DNA of 64,000 nucleotides from Macrotis lagotis (taxonomy: Eukaryota > Chordata > Mammalia > Peramelemorphia > Peramelidae): NCBI RefSeq assembly GCF_037893015.1, contig NC_133660.1, positions 166,038,363 through 166,102,362 on the forward strand. The letters run 5' to 3'. The notes beneath the pieces were generated by a model. It was not told where the DNA came from. It saw only the letters and a program-made list of their open reading frames with translations, and searched no databases. The position numbers were made by a program, and so were the translations under genes. Below, in pieces: positions 1-11,619 of the stretch (position 1 is the stretch's first letter; every line of letters begins with the position of its first letter).

Positions 1-354
1 CAGAACCAGTGATCTGTATACTACAACACCAAGCTATCTGGTTATGGCAATCCAACTACATGTAATCTCTAGGAATGTAGTATATATGAATGTGGGGACT
101 AATTGGGATATATTTAATACAGATTGTGTATGAATCCCTAACTCTAGAAACAATGATCTCTAACAAAAATAATTTCAATAATACTCTGTAATCAAACCTA
201 AATATCAGAAGTAGAAATAATACAGGGAAAATAGGGGAAAAATTCATTTCCAAACCATGTTGGCTGTGTTCTAGTCTTCCCCCTCCTCCCACTAGAATTT
301 GGATTTTGTCCCACTGGGATCCAGGTTCTGAGAGATGAGTTGTTACCTTTATTT

Positions 355-655
355 TTTAATGCTATTTTATTTTTTTCCAAATACATACAAAGATAATTTT
401 CAACATTCAAAATTCATCTGTTTGTAAGGTTTGATTTCTACATTTTTCTACTTCTTTCCTTCCCTCCCCCCTGTAATCTGATATAGGCTGTACATGTATA
501 ACCATGTTTAACATATTTCCATATTAGTCATATTGTGATATAATCAGAAATAAAGGGAAAAAACATGAGAAAGAAAAAATAAAGCAAGTTTTAAAAAGTA
601 AAAATAGTAGGCTTTTGTCTGCATTCAGACTCTACATTTTTTCTTTTGGATATAC
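355..655 (-). mobile_element. LINE-1 3' UTR fragment, antisense
   Basis: Read on the - strand it ends in AAATAAAATAGC and carries the CTGAATGCAGAC and ATATGACTAATATGGAAATA text found in the other L1 3' ends here (36900, 38850, 56900). It lies in an OCIAD2 intron upstream of the first visible exon. Confidence 0.7.
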
Positions 656-1375
656 ACCATACCTTTCCTAAAACCAGACCTCCATCTCCTGTAGTATCCT
701 TGCTCTACTTTCCAATACTAGCTCCCTTTTATATGCTGTCTTTCCATAAGGTTAAGAGCAAGGTCTGTTTTATTTATTTGCATTTATATCTCCAGAACTT
801 AGCATACTGTCTGGCATATTAATACCTGCTTTTTCTTTTCTTCATTTATATTGGGAAATGGGCTCCCTTTCCCCTATGTTGCTGTGACTTCCCTTCAGCT
901 AGTGTAAGCAAAAACCATCCTCACCCTTTTAAATTCATGAAAAAGGCCTTCCTCTTTTCTCAGGATTATTAGGCACCCAGTGATGTGGAGGCTACACTTG
1001 AGTGGAGATCATAGATGACCAAAAGCAAAGTAATACTTCCTCTCCCAGAAGAAAGTACTGTTCTGGAAGTGATACTCTCACCTCAGCTGGCCCAGAGCTG
1101 TAGCTGGAACAAGCCATCTCTTTACCACCCTTCTCTGACCCCCTCAGCTATTACTACTACCATTCAAACTCTCAAGAAAATTCAATTTCTTGTTTTTTTC
1201 TGTATCTAAATAAACTTTGATAATAAATGCATTTGTAGGAGGCTTTGTAAATCAGTTTCTTAAAGAAATGATAATTGCCTCTGATTTAAAGCTGTATATA
1301 GGTAATCATTGGATGAGAAGTCTCAATGTTGTCAATTTTTAACAAAGGCTGACATTTTATAATCTGCTTTTACAG
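656..1375. other. OCIAD2 intron sequence, mostly unassigned
   Basis: About 740-830 resembles an L2 3' tail (agcaaggtctgttttattta ... gtctggcatatt). The rest shows no recognised exon or repeat. Confidence 0.4.
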
Positions 1376-1493
1376 TTGCTGGTATCTTAGGATTTGGCTT
1401 GGGAAAGGTGTCATACATAGGAGCATGCCAGAATAAATTTCACACCATAGATTTCGAACTCCGTGGGGCAGGTTTTGGTCCAGGCCATAATAG
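1376..1493 (+). CDS. OCIAD2: OCIAD2 penultimate coding exon, 118 nt
   Basis: Acceptor TTTTACAG ends at 1375 and donor AG|GTAAGTA begins at 1494. The exon enters in phase 1 (TT completes a codon) and leaves in phase 2 (AG waits for A to give Arg). It encodes 38 full codons from AGILGFG to GPGHN. The entry and exit phases equal those of the homologous OCIAD1 exon at 36575-36710. Confidence 0.95.
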
Positions 1494-2372
1494 GTAAGTA
1501 GTCTATCCTAATGAGGATAAGTACTGGAAGAGAGAAGTAATTAGGGTGGCAAGAATTAAGTGAAAATTCACTTATCTTGCAGTTTCTCAAATGCAGACCA
1601 CCAAAGGTCTGGCTAAGTCTAGATTGATCTAGCCTACATTTTCTATAAGACTTCTAGTCTCCACTTTCCTCTTAATAGTTCCCTGACTGCTTGAAAATTG
1701 AGAGCCTCTAATAATACATTTCCTACTACTTGAATATACATTTATTTCTTTATATCAACCCTATGAGGTAGACAGACAATAGCATTATTCCCCTTTTACA
1801 GTTGAGGAAAATGAAGCAAAGGAACTGTCATTTTTCAGTGGTCACTGAAACAAACTAAAGCACAGAAATTCTGACTTCTAGCACAGTAAGGGTTTTTCCC
1901 TTTTAGCTCTGTTTTTGAGTTGAATCTCCCTATCTCACCCAGACTGGAAGCTTAGTTGCCATACATGGGCTGATTCCCACACTGTTTAACACTGGAGCTT
2001 TGAAGAACTTGTTTTTGCAGCCTGGGCTGGTTTCCCCTTGCAGCTAACTGCCTGGTGGTCCTCTGTTCCTGGGCACTCACCCTGATAGAGGTGGCCCAAC
2101 AAAGTTTGGCATTCCTGAACTCCTATAATGCATCAGCCTCAACCTTCCCCAGAGTAGGGATAATAGGTGTGTTCCAACCTTCTTTGCTACTGTCCTTGTT
2201 CTCAAGTAGCATACATTCTATCAAGAGATATATTCATGGGGCAGCTAGGTTGCGCAGTGGATAGAGCACAGGCCCTGGAGTCAGGAAGACCTGAGTTCAA
2301 TCCAGCTCAGATACTTAATAATTGCCTAAACTGTGTGGCCTTGGGCAAGCCACTTAACCCCATTGCCTTGCC

Positions 2373-2424
<52 letters not shown>

Positions 2425-3887
2425 AAAGGCATATGCAAAATAAATATTGAAGCATATACAAAGTAGACATATAAGTATATACAAAGCATGCATGTAGGCA
2501 AACCCAAGTTGCCTTGGAGAAGGGGAAGCTAGCAACAGAAGAAGAGGGCTAGACCAGGAAATCACCCAGATACCCAGTTGGGAGTTCTATTCTGTCACAA
2601 AATAAAAAAATATAAGAACTATGGACAACTTTTGAGAGTAACATATTATACCCACATACATATACACAGATCTCCCTTAACTCCAACTTTTGAACTGACA
2701 TTTTTCTCTTAGAAGAATTAGATATTAAATAAGAAGCATTTTTTTTTTGGTGTAAGTCATAGCATTTTGTAAGGCATAACATCCTCAATGTCTCAATGTT
2801 ACACACACACACACACGCACACACACACACACACACACAGTAGGTAGGTAGCATGTGGCTAGGACACCAGGTCTAAAATCAGGAAGACTCATCTTGAGTT
2901 CAAATTTGGCCTGAGACGCTTACTAGTTATGTGACCCTGAGCAAGTCACTTAGCCCTATTTGCTTCAATTTCCTCCTCTTTATTTATTTATTTTTTTAGG
3001 TTTTTTGCTAGGCAATGGGGTTAAGTGGCTTGCCCAAGGCCACACAGCTAGGTAATTATTAAGTATCTGAGGCCAGATTTGAACCCAGGTATTCCTGACT
3101 CCATAGCCAGTGCTTTATCCACTGCACTACCTAGCCACCCCTTATTTTCCTCCTCTTTAAAATGAGCCAGAGAAGGAAATGACAAATCACTCCAATCTCT
3201 TTGCCCCAAAAAACCCCAAATGGGGACATGAAGAGTCAGAATGACTGAAACAACTGAATAAATGAACACATATATAAATTACATATATATAAATATAGAT
3301 GTATATATGCATGTATACATATTACACATACGTATAAGCTACATATATGCTATATAATGTAGACATGATTGCAATTTTATTAAAATGATTGGACAAAAAC
3401 AGCATTAGAAGTGAGTTGTGTTTTTTTTAGTTTGGATCAATTTTCGTTGTATTTTAAAAGTTAATTAAATATAAATAGGAAAATACTAGCTTTATTTAGG
3501 ACATATTTATTAGTTTTATCATGCATTCTTTTTTTTTTAGGTTTTTTTTGGGGGAGGAAGGAAATGGGATTAAGTGGCTTGCCCAACACCACACAGCTAG
3601 GTAATTATTAAGTGTCTGAGGCCAGATTTGAACTCAGGTATTCCTGACTCCAGAGTGCCCCATCCAATGCATCACCTAGCTGCCCCCATGTATTCTTTTT
3701 TTAAAAAAGATGAAAATTCAGAGCATGTCCCTTAATGATTTGTCAAAAGCAAAGATTCGTGAGAAAAAGCTGACCAATCTCTCTCTTTGTGCTTCATGAT
3801 ATTAGACACTGCCTTTACACCTGTGAAGACTGTAAAATAAAGCATGAATTGAGTCAGAAGAGTGGTTCACCAGCCTCTGCTTCCTAA
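1376..3887 (+). CDS. OCIAD2: OCIAD2, OCIA domain-containing protein 2, last two coding exons (5' part lies outside the window)
   Basis: Two exons join in frame: 1376-1493 and 3806-3887. The first reads AGILGFGLGKVSYIGACQNK, then a HNR end, and the second reads HCLYTCEDCKIKHELSQKSG and ends in SPASAS before TAA. The second half of the OCIA domain and the cysteine-bearing tail of mammalian OCIAD2 match this order closely (identification from memory of the family). The glycine-rich run LGFGLGK is the second predicted membrane helix. The first exon starts with two bases that finish a codon begun in an upstream exon; no earlier exon could be found in 1-1375, so roughly the first 80 or more residues are missing. 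OCIAD2 is a membrane protein of mitochondria and endosomes, tied in the literature to complex III assembly and JAK/STAT signalling. It is convergent with OCIAD1. The intron between the two exons is 2.3 kb and holds nested SINEs. Identification is secure; the missing 5' part cannot be judged. Confidence 0.95.
1725..1890 (-). repeat. MIR-like SINE fragment
   Basis: Contains the reverse MIR core: ATCAACCCTATGAGGTAG, then CCCCTTTTACAGTTGAGGAA. Old and diverged. Confidence 0.6.
2238..2377 (+). mobile_element. tRNA-derived marsupial SINE, full length
   Basis: Starts GGGGCAGCTAGGTTGCGCAG and ends CCCATTGCCTTGCC. The usual A-rich tail has become a GA microsatellite (2379-2420). Confidence 0.9.
2379..2420. 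repeat. (GA)n microsatellite in a SINE tail
   Basis: About 20 uninterrupted GA units replacing the expected poly(A) tail of the SINE. Confidence 0.95.
2801..2839. repeat. (CA)n microsatellite
   Basis: About 19 CA units with one CG interruption, followed by GTAGGTAGGTAG. Confidence 0.95.
2845..3265 (+). mobile_element. MAR1-like SINE, split by a younger SINE
   Basis: Left part has GAGTTCAAATTTGGCCTGAG and GTGACCCTGAGCAAGTCACT. The right part resumes at 3146 with AAAATGAGCCAGAGAAGGAA and CCCCAAATGGGGACATGAAG. Similar copies lie at 60581-60830 and, reversed, at 62565-62670. Confidence 0.85.
2983..3145 (-). mobile_element. tRNA-derived SINE nested in a MAR1-like SINE
   Basis: Antisense full-length copy between two exact 14-bp duplications, TTTCCTCCTCTTTA at 2969-2982 and 3146-3159. 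Confidence 0.95.
3531..3687 (-). mobile_element. tRNA-derived SINE, antisense
   Basis: Poly(T) lead, GTGGCTTGCCCAACACCACA body and end ACCTAGCTGCCCCC. Flanks ATGCATTCTTTTT and ATGTATTCTTTTT look like a target duplication with one mismatch. Confidence 0.9.
3806..3887 (+). CDS. OCIAD2: OCIAD2 terminal coding exon
   Basis: The acceptor is a pyrimidine-rich tract ending ATATTAG at 3805. The first base completes AGA (Arg) with the previous exon. It codes for 26 residues, beginning HCLYTCEDCK and ending SPASAS, then TAA at 3885-3887. The two C-x2-C cysteines in TCEDC match the human protein's tail. Confidence 0.95.
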
Positions 3888-4015
3888 ACTGGTTCCTGTG
3901 CCTTTAAAGCCTTTCCAGGCCTTTGAATTTGTATGTATGTCATTTTTCCTTTGCACCTTCTCATCAAGAGGTGTATACCAGACTGAAATGAAATAAATGC
4001 TACTCTGTTCTTGTC
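3888..4015 (+). terminator. OCIAD2: OCIAD2 3' UTR and poly(A) signal
   Basis: A canonical AATAAA sits at 3992-3997, about 105 nt past the stop, followed by a T/GT-rich stretch (about 4001-4015). The UTR would thus be very short, about 125 nt. Later alternative signals cannot be excluded. Confidence 0.75.
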
Positions 4016-5440
4016 AATACTCATGTCTTATACATTTAACCATGATATTAAATCTTAATATAGTGAGATTCTTAATTTAATTATAAAATTTTTCATCTGA
4101 GTGTTGTGATTTTTCTGCTATTTAAAATCATGTTGGATCAGAATTTACTGAGATAATAATCTTCTCAAGTCTTTCTTGAATAATCTTAACTGACTTCTGT
4201 CTGTTCTATATTACTCCAGTGCTCAAGCACTCTGATGAAATGGGAAAGAAGATGGAATATAACTTTGTAAAGGAATGTATTTGGGGTTAGAGTGGTAATA
4301 AGGAAGCTAAAAAAAAAAGGTGAAAGGTACCTTATAAAATTTGAGGATCTGAACTGTTTATTTAAACCAATGCATGTACTCTGTTAGGAAAATTATAGTA
4401 TGAGTATATTGTACTCTGGACTCTAGATAATTTTATAGCAAGATTAGGGTAGTATTTGATAAGTAACTTTCTGTCCTTTCTGACTTGAACTTTTGAAGAT
4501 TTTTTTCTCTTTGGGTAGCCTGCTTAATGATTTTATGTCCTATATGACATTTGAGCAGCTATCTATCTTAGTAAATTATTATTTCACTATACTGTTAATG
4601 GACTGAGTTAAAAATAATTCCAAAACATTTAACTTATTTCTAAGGAAGTAGTTTAAATCCTGGGAGAAATACTGAAAGAATCACTTCCTTCCTCCAAGCA
4701 TCTTTAAACTCCACTGCTGGGGGTCTTAATACATATAGAATAAACTGGTTTCTGGGAAGTATTTTAACTTAGACCAGGGTCTCTTGGCTATGATTTGTAA
4801 TGAAAGATTGAAGTCTTTCATGTTCATATCTATGTTAGCATGTTTCCATGTAATAATGCATGTTGATATTTTGACCACAAATACAGAAAAACTTTATTCA
4901 ACTTTAATGATCTATTTAATAGGGCATTTTAGACCAGAGGGGAAAATGTTGAACAGATATTTAAAAAAACAACACCAAGCATCTTTAGATTGTAACCTGC
5001 TTTTCAGTAAATAAAGTTCTCTAAATCAGAACATGGAGCCAATCTCTTTCTTTCTTGCTTCTTGGATGCCATTTAGGACTTGGCACTCATAACATGCATA
5101 GTGAGTCAATGGCAACTGACAACTCTATCTCTGGGCTGTTGGCACACCACAGAGTGTAGAACACAGTGTAGAACTGAGCATATTTTGTCTCCTGCTCCAG
5201 AGAAAATAAGTACACAGGTGCCAGAAGTATTTAACACTGTCAAATAGCACCTCCAAGTCATGGGGCTAAAATTGGAATAGGGGCATGTGGGGCACCACGC
5301 AGATGAGACAGTTGGAAAGAGTGTCCCTAGTTACAGAAATGTGACATCTTAAAAGCTCCTCTCAATCAAATTCAATTCTATTTTTGAATTTCCCTCTGTC
5401 CCTACGTAGTCATGGAATTAAAGTGAATATGGAATAATGA
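4016..5440. other. Intergenic, no recognised feature
   Basis: AT-rich unique-looking sequence directly beyond the OCIAD2 poly(A) site. Only very short open frames; no splice-bounded conserved exon found. Confidence 0.5.
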
Positions 5441-5451
5441 TTTATTCTAGA

Positions 5452-5690
5452 ATAGGGATTCTTAATGTGGGATCTGCAAACTCCCCAGAAATCCTGGTAG
5501 ATTTCAGGGGATCTGTGCAATTGGATGAGGAAAAAAATTACATCTTTATTTTTACTAACTTCTAATGGAAACTTAGCAACTTTATTAATTATTTAAATTT
5601 AGCTTATTTCTCAGTTATTCCAAGAAGTCCATAGGTTTCTCCAGATTACCAATGGGGTCCATGGCACAAAAAAAGACTAAGAATGCTCTC
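5452..5690. repeat. Old repeat, possibly a DNA transposon remnant
   Basis: Contains ggggatctgtgcaattggat and attacatctttatttttact, with ends gattcttaatgtggg and aaaaaaagactaagaat that are weak inverted repeats. A relative lies at about 23708-23870. The family name was not recognised. Confidence 0.45.
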
Positions 5691-6714
5691 TCTCAAATAT
5701 GAGAGTCTAAAGAGGAAGTAGCCATAATTTTCTTTGGAAAGGTAGTATGTTATGCATAACATCTTTCTTCATAAAAGGCAACCAATGTATAGGTATTCAT
5801 GACAATTGTGTGGAGACACACACACATACTTTAAACTTTAAATTATATGTAAGATGTTAAGAGTCAAGCATCTCAGCATCTGGAAATGCATGCACTTGCC
5901 TGAAAACTGGCCATGGGCCTGGTAAAGTAGAAGCTTCATGCTAAAGAAAATGAAAACAAAAGCTAGGCAAAGAAAAGCAAACTAATGCTGTAAATAATAC
6001 CTATAAGAAGGAAAGGAAAATCTAAAGGAAGTGGTGAGAGAAATGGATCTAGTTGGTTTCTTGGAGGATTCATTGAAGTCATTGATTCAGCGTCCTCTTT
6101 GGTCGGTGTCTATTCAAAATCATAGGTCATGGGCAACTCTATCCAGTGTTTCCTTTTCTTTTAAAGACCAACTAGAGGTCACATTTAATGGAAAGCAAAG
6201 TTACTTAGACAGAATAGCAAAGTAAGAAAAAAAATTACTTTCTCTTTCTCTATTCCTGCTCCACCATAGCCACTGGGGCAGTCTCTCACAAATGCTCCCC
6301 ATATCAACAGAGAGAAAGGAAGCTTATGTGATCTTGGAATTTTTTCCTAGTTAGAATATTTTTTTCCAAATCTGCCTCTTGCTTCTTCCCCCCACAGAGC
6401 TGATAATATATTCTGCTAAATTACAACTACTAGGCAGCCTCTATGCCACAGTGGTGTATAACTGCTCTTGGAAGTTAGCCCATAATCTGAAGGTACACTA
6501 TAATCATCTGTGAGTCATACTTACCTTTCATAGCAAGAGTCCCTTAGTTCAAATCTGACCTTTTTCCTGACTTTGCTTCACTCTCAAGGGAAATCACTCA
6601 GGCCCAATTGATACTTAGTTTGAGGCAAGTCAACTTTCAACTCCTATTATGCCTCTGGTTGTTAACATAATGGAAAAGTAGAACAAAGTAATAGATTTAA
6701 TAAAGAAAACATAA
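5691..6714. other. Intergenic, no recognised feature
   Basis: Nothing that could be assigned; the 64-codon open frame at 6031-6225 has no recognisable similarity and is probably chance. Confidence 0.4.
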
Positions 6715-7060
6715 TTTCTTTTTTTAAAAAAGAGATTTTATTTGTTTTGAGTTTTACAATTTTTCCCCTATTCTTGCTTTCCCCCCATTCCCACAGAAGG
6801 CAGTCTGTTAGTCTTTACATTGTTTCCATGGTGTACATTGATCTAAGTTGAATGTGACAAGAGAGAAATCATGTCCTTATGGAAGAAAAATAAAGTATAA
6901 GAGATAGCAAAATTACATAATAAGATAATGGACTTTCCCCCCCTAAATTGGAGCTAATTGTCTTTGGTCTTTGTTCAAACTCCACAACTTTTTCTCTGGA
7001 TATAGATGGTATTCTCCATTGCAGATACTCCAAAATTGTCCCTGATTGAAAAGCATAATT
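6715..7060 (-). mobile_element. LINE-1 3' UTR, 5'-truncated, antisense
   Basis: Contains TCTTTACATTGTTTCCATGG, the reverse of the L1 3' end seen sense at 14190-14957 and 22340-23098, and CTTTGTTCAAACTCCACAAC. Confidence 0.85.
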
Positions 7061-7084
7061 TCAATTACATAAAATTGTAATTTT

Positions 7085-7900
7085 AGACAAACCAAATCAG
7101 TGCAGATTGGCTAAGAAAAATTATCTAATGGGGAAAATATTTCCATAAAATATCACTTGATAAAAGTTTGACATCCTAGATAAATAAAAGAATGATATAA
7201 ATATATAAGACAAAAGAGCCATTCCCCCTTCCTCAGCAGCCAGGTGGTCAATGGCTATGAAGAGTTTTCAAAAGAAGGATTACAAATTATCATCTACCAT
7301 GTGAAAGCATGTTCCAAATTACAATAATTCTGAGGTTTTAGTTCATACCTCACCCTATGACAAAGATGGAAAATATGGGAAAAGTCTATGTTGGAAAACT
7401 CCTGGAAGACAGGCACACATTCACCGTTGGTGGTATGAATTGGTACAAATGTTCTAGATAGAACTTTAGAATTACTTAAGAAAAGTGACAACTGTTCAAA
7501 CTTTTTAACCCATACAATCTCACTACTGGATGTCTAAGAAGATCAAAGGTAGGGGGAAAAGTACCAAAATAGTCCAAAATAATCATAGTATCATTTTTTG
7601 TGGTTACAAAGGCCTGAAAACAAAGTGGGTGCCCATCAATTAGAGAATCATTGAACAAACTGAGGCATATGTTATTGTACAGTAAGAAACCATGATTTTG
7701 TGGAAGATTAATGTGGAATGGTGTATATGACTTATCCAAACTAAAATATATAGAATTAGAAGAATATATACTATTAATATAATGATGTAAATGAGAAGAT
7801 CATTGAAAGGAAGGCAAACCAAATAATTCCAGAGAGGTATATATTTGTAGACCTGGAGTTTATGAGTCAGGTCCTAACTACTAAGTAGAAGATTGTGATT
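7085..7900 (+). mobile_element. Old LINE-1 ORF2 end and 3' UTR
   Basis: Diverged L1 text in sense order: TCAGTGCAGATTGGCTAAGA, CCGTTGGTGGTATGAATTGG, TGGGTGCCCATCAATTAGAG. Open frames are broken. Confidence 0.65.
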
Positions 7901-8084
7901 AAAATATCACCACTTCTCTGAATAAAACAAGAGAATAACTCTGCTAAAAAGACTGAAAAAAGACCCAAAGCATGTCTTGCTCTAGATGAATATCTAGACC
8001 TTGTGTTTTACTGTAGCTATGGGCAGGTCATAGGAAGAATTGGACCAATGATTCCCCAGATCAATGATTTTTCCACATGACTGA

Positions 8085-8245
8085 CTGAATGACTGAATTT
8101 AAAAAAAGCATTATTAAGTATTTATTATATGCCAGTCACAGTGCTAAGTGCAGAAAATACAGATACCCAAGCAAAGACAGACAATACCCTCAAGCAATTT
8201 ACATTTTAATTTGGGTAGATAATAGGGAGTGGTGGCCAGGAAGGT
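8085..8245 (+). repeat. Old SINE/LINE 3'-like repeat
   Basis: Carries tattatatgccagtcacagtgc; relatives at about 27925-28300, 41925-42310, 44620-44745 and 63590-63735. Family not named with confidence. Confidence 0.5.
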
Positions 8246-10230
8246 CACCACTTTATTTAGTAAGTTTTATAGTTGTTAAGTGGAGTCATAGAGGCATAAA
8301 TTAACCTGTCCTTTTCCAAGAATGATGTTAATATTGGTTTGGTCATCATTTCAGCACTGGAAAGGGCAGAGGTGGCCAAAGGCAGGGTGAAAGGGTTAAG
8401 GGCTCCAGGATATGATTTCTGATCTGAGGTGTCAAAGTGAGGAGTTCAAAGATGTCAAGAGAAATAAATTGAAGCATAAATGGAACCCCAATCCTAACCC
8501 CCAACCAAATTGATGAAATTACATAATGGACAAATAACAGAGACTATGTACAAGTAAAATTTTTAATAAATGAAATGAATCAAAACTGAGTTTTATGGGT
8601 TTGAAGGGTTGTTGGGTAGTTGTTATAAAATGCTTCCTTTAAATGAATGTACAGCATCAATAAATTGTACATTCTTTAATTGTGATGTAACTTATAACAA
8701 ATCACAGTTCATTACTGAGAATGTTCCAGTTTTGGAAATAAAATTCTCTTTCTTCCCAGCCCAATAAGGAAATTGGAAACTGAAATGGAAAATGACATAT
8801 ATGTGTACTGCTATTTGTATTCCAAAAAAAATTTAATCTCCCAGAAAACTTGTCAATGTTTTTGGATTGTATTTTATTATTATGTTTTTAATTATTTCAA
8901 ATATTATAATTAGGTCCATTTGAAGGTTCACTGTACCAAATGATGACTCCATAGCATTTGTTTCTCATCATGAACTCTGACTCATGTACCATTAGTGAAG
9001 AATTAGATGAACCACATAACTAGTTTCTTTTTAATCTTTATTATTTTAGGACTCAGTAACTTTTTATTGTATAGTAGGAGGTATCATTTATTTAACTTAT
9101 CAGGTGATAACTGTAGCAAACATTTTTACACCCCCCCTAAAAAGTAGTGATATCTATAATTCTATAATGTTATTTTTGGTTTGAATATATAAAGATGTAG
9201 GAGTAAGAAACAGTAGATTTTAAGTATATCTTTAGAAAAGTTATTTGGAGAAAGGACATTTAATTTATTATTGATGTTAATATGTGATTACAAACAGTTT
9301 GGTGTGCTTAATTTTACTTTTTATAACCCTTTTTGCTGCATTGATAGCAAACAGTTTAGTGGATATTAAAGTATTCTCTTGGGACATGGTTTATTTCATC
9401 CATTCTATTTGCATACATAACTGAGATTGAGACTAGTTGAACCAGACTTTAGATAAACAAGAATGTTACTCATGCTTGAAACTATGACCCAAGGGATTGT
9501 TACTGTACTTCTTCAGGCAGTTAATGTTCACTGCCAGGAAACATGTTGTTCAAATAGTAGTAAATGTGAGGAGTTTCAAAAATTCTGAAGTATTTTTACA
9601 AGCAGATGCTTTGTAATTGACATTTGAAACAATATCATTAAAGGTCATTTTGAGAAAGTAAATGGCCAATCACCTTGCCAAGTCCTATGAACTCCATGTT
9701 CTTGGCATTTCCAATAGTTTTCATCTTTTCCATTCCAGTTACTACCACTCAGATCATCTTTGGAATGCATTGGATATGAGGGATTTGTCCTACCGTTACT
9801 ATCTTTTCTCTGGTCTTTTTACTGTTTCTTGATTATGATCCTATATTCTTTGTCTCTATGTTCTATGCCTGTTTTAAACTTTCTCCTCCCCTTTCATTCT
9901 TACAATTCTTAGTCTCCTCTGAAACTCAAGCATTACCTTCTACTTAAGGGGTAGGGAATTTTGTTTCTGCCAACAGTCCTTGGATATTTATAACATCATT
10001 CCTCTGCTATATCTGGTGAAACATTTAATCACCCCCAGATTTAATGAACTTCAACTCCTATCTATGGTTGCTGTAGAAGTGCCAGATCAAGGGTCTTCTA
10101 CCATCCATCTGACCTTCCTCAGCCCTGTTCTACATGAAGGTTTTTTCTGATTTTCCCACCTGCTAGAACCTCCCTTCCTCCCCGCTAAAAAAAAAAAAAC
10201 CACCTTGAATTTACTTCATATAATTTACTT
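8246..10230. other. Intergenic, mostly unassigned
   Basis: AT-rich; 8500-9680 shows no recognised repeat or exon and is the longest unique-looking block of the gap. Diffuse L2-like text appears from about 9820. Confidence 0.4.
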
Positions 10231-10345
10231 CTATGTACATTTGATCTCAGACAGTAGAAAGTAAACTTCTTGAAGTCAGGATTTTTATTTTCCATTTTTG
10301 TTCTTGAATCCTTAGCACAGAATTTGGCATAGTTCAGACTATAGT
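10230..10345 (+). repeat. L2-like 3' tail
   Basis: Contains aacttcttgaagtcaggatt and cttagcacagaatttggcat, the usual end of L2-type elements. Confidence 0.45.
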
Positions 10346-10559
10346 AGTCTAAGTTATTTAGGATCTCTAATTTGGCTATTGTGTGCTTTTATAGGCATAT
10401 TTATTTTTGTTTGAATTCTCAATATCTCAGGTATGTAATTTTAATCTATTTCCTTTAAATTCTCAGTATCTCAGATATGTAATTTATATTATTGTAGTTT
10501 CTGATAAATATTTTTTTATGGATTCCCCTTTTTCACTGTTTATTTTACAATTTTGTTTC

Positions 10560-11110
10560 CCCTCTCTTTTAAAAAAATCAAATTAGTTCATGGTTTAATC
10601 TTTTTAAAAATCCCAGAGCAATTTTTTTTAGCTGTTAATCTTTTCTTTCAATTTTATTTCTACTTTGATTTTCAAATTTTCTTCTTTTGAGTTTGTTTTA
10701 ATATTGTTAATTTGATGATTTTCTAATTTTATTTGCATACTTGCTCTTTTCCTTTCTTTTTTGTTAACATATGTTCTCAGGGATAATTTATTTCCCTAAG
10801 AATTGCTTTAGGTTAGTTCATATTTTGGTATATTATCTCACTGTTATTCTTTTTTAATACGATTATGTATTTTTTTAGGGTTTTTTTTTTGCAAGGCAAA
10901 TGGGGTTAAGTGGCTTGCCCAAGGCCAAATGGCTAGGTAATTATTAAGTGTCTGAGACTGGATTTGAACCCAGGTACTTCTGACTCCAGGACCAGTGCTT
11001 TATCCACTGCGCCACCTAGCTGCCCCGATTATGCATTTTTCAAAGATTTGTTCATTGACCCACTCATTTAGATCTATACATTTTATTCATATCTTTTTAT
11101 TATTATTTCT
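10560..11110 (-). mobile_element. Old LINE-1 ORF2 fragment, split by a SINE
   Basis: Reverse L1 text TTCTCAGGGATAATTTATTT, CCCTAAGAATTGCTTTAGGT and GATTTGTTCATTGACCCACT; the SINE at 10871-11026 interrupts it. Confidence 0.7.
10871..11026 (-). mobile_element. tRNA-derived SINE nested in L1
   Basis: Antisense copy ending GCGCCACCTAGCTGCCCC. Flanks CGATTATGTATTTTT and CGATTATGCATTTTT are a target duplication with one mismatch. Confidence 0.93.
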
Positions 11111-11204
11111 ATTAATAAATAAACTTGTTTTTCCTTCAACCCTCTTCCACATCCCCTTTCCATAATTTCTTAACCAGAAACTTTGCTTCACACCCTACTT
11201 AGAA

Positions 11205-11610
11205 ATAAAAGCCATGTGAGTGAGGTGGGCAGGGCAGGTTATTTTCTTCATTTTACAAAGTATAAAACTGAGGCTCGGAGATGTGATTTGTGCTTTCCTT
11301 CTGGGAAAGTTTCATTCAAGGCTCTCAGCTCAAGTGCCATCTCCTGCTAAGTGACTCTTTCAGATCTCCCAGTTTCAGTGCCCCACCTCTTGAAATTGCT
11401 TTGAACATATTTTGTGCTTCTGTATCTGTGTACATTGTGTTCTTCCTCCCCACCCTTGCCCTCATTTCTTTTTTCCTTTTTTTAGTTTTCAGGTATCACC
11501 TGGCATTTATGGATGTTTAATAAATGTTTGAAGAATTAGATTAAAAGGCCTCACAGTAAGCAAATGGCAGAACCAAATTTTATGTGAAGAGCCACAGTCT
11601 CTGATGGATA
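11205..11610 (-). repeat. MIR-like fragment interrupted by an L2-like tail
   Basis: TTCATTTTACAAAGTATAAA and ACTGAGGCTCGGAGATGTGA, then an inserted block at about 11285-11530 ending AATAAATGTTTGAAGAA, then CCTCACAGTAAGCAAATGGC. Confidence 0.5.
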
Positions 11611-11619
11611 ATAATATCC

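Larger units (their letters stand above)
1494..3805 (+). other. OCIAD2 last intron
   Basis: GTAAGTA donor and ATATTAG acceptor. It contains a MIR-like fragment (about 1725-1890), a SINE with a GA microsatellite (2238-2420), a CA microsatellite (2801-2839), a MAR1-like SINE split by a younger SINE (2845-3265), and another SINE (3531-3687). About 1900-2230 looks unique. Confidence 0.85.

Noticed and set aside
2238..2310. tRNA gene
   Set aside because: The A-box and B-box-like text belongs to the head of a dispersed SINE; no cloverleaf with paired acceptor stem.
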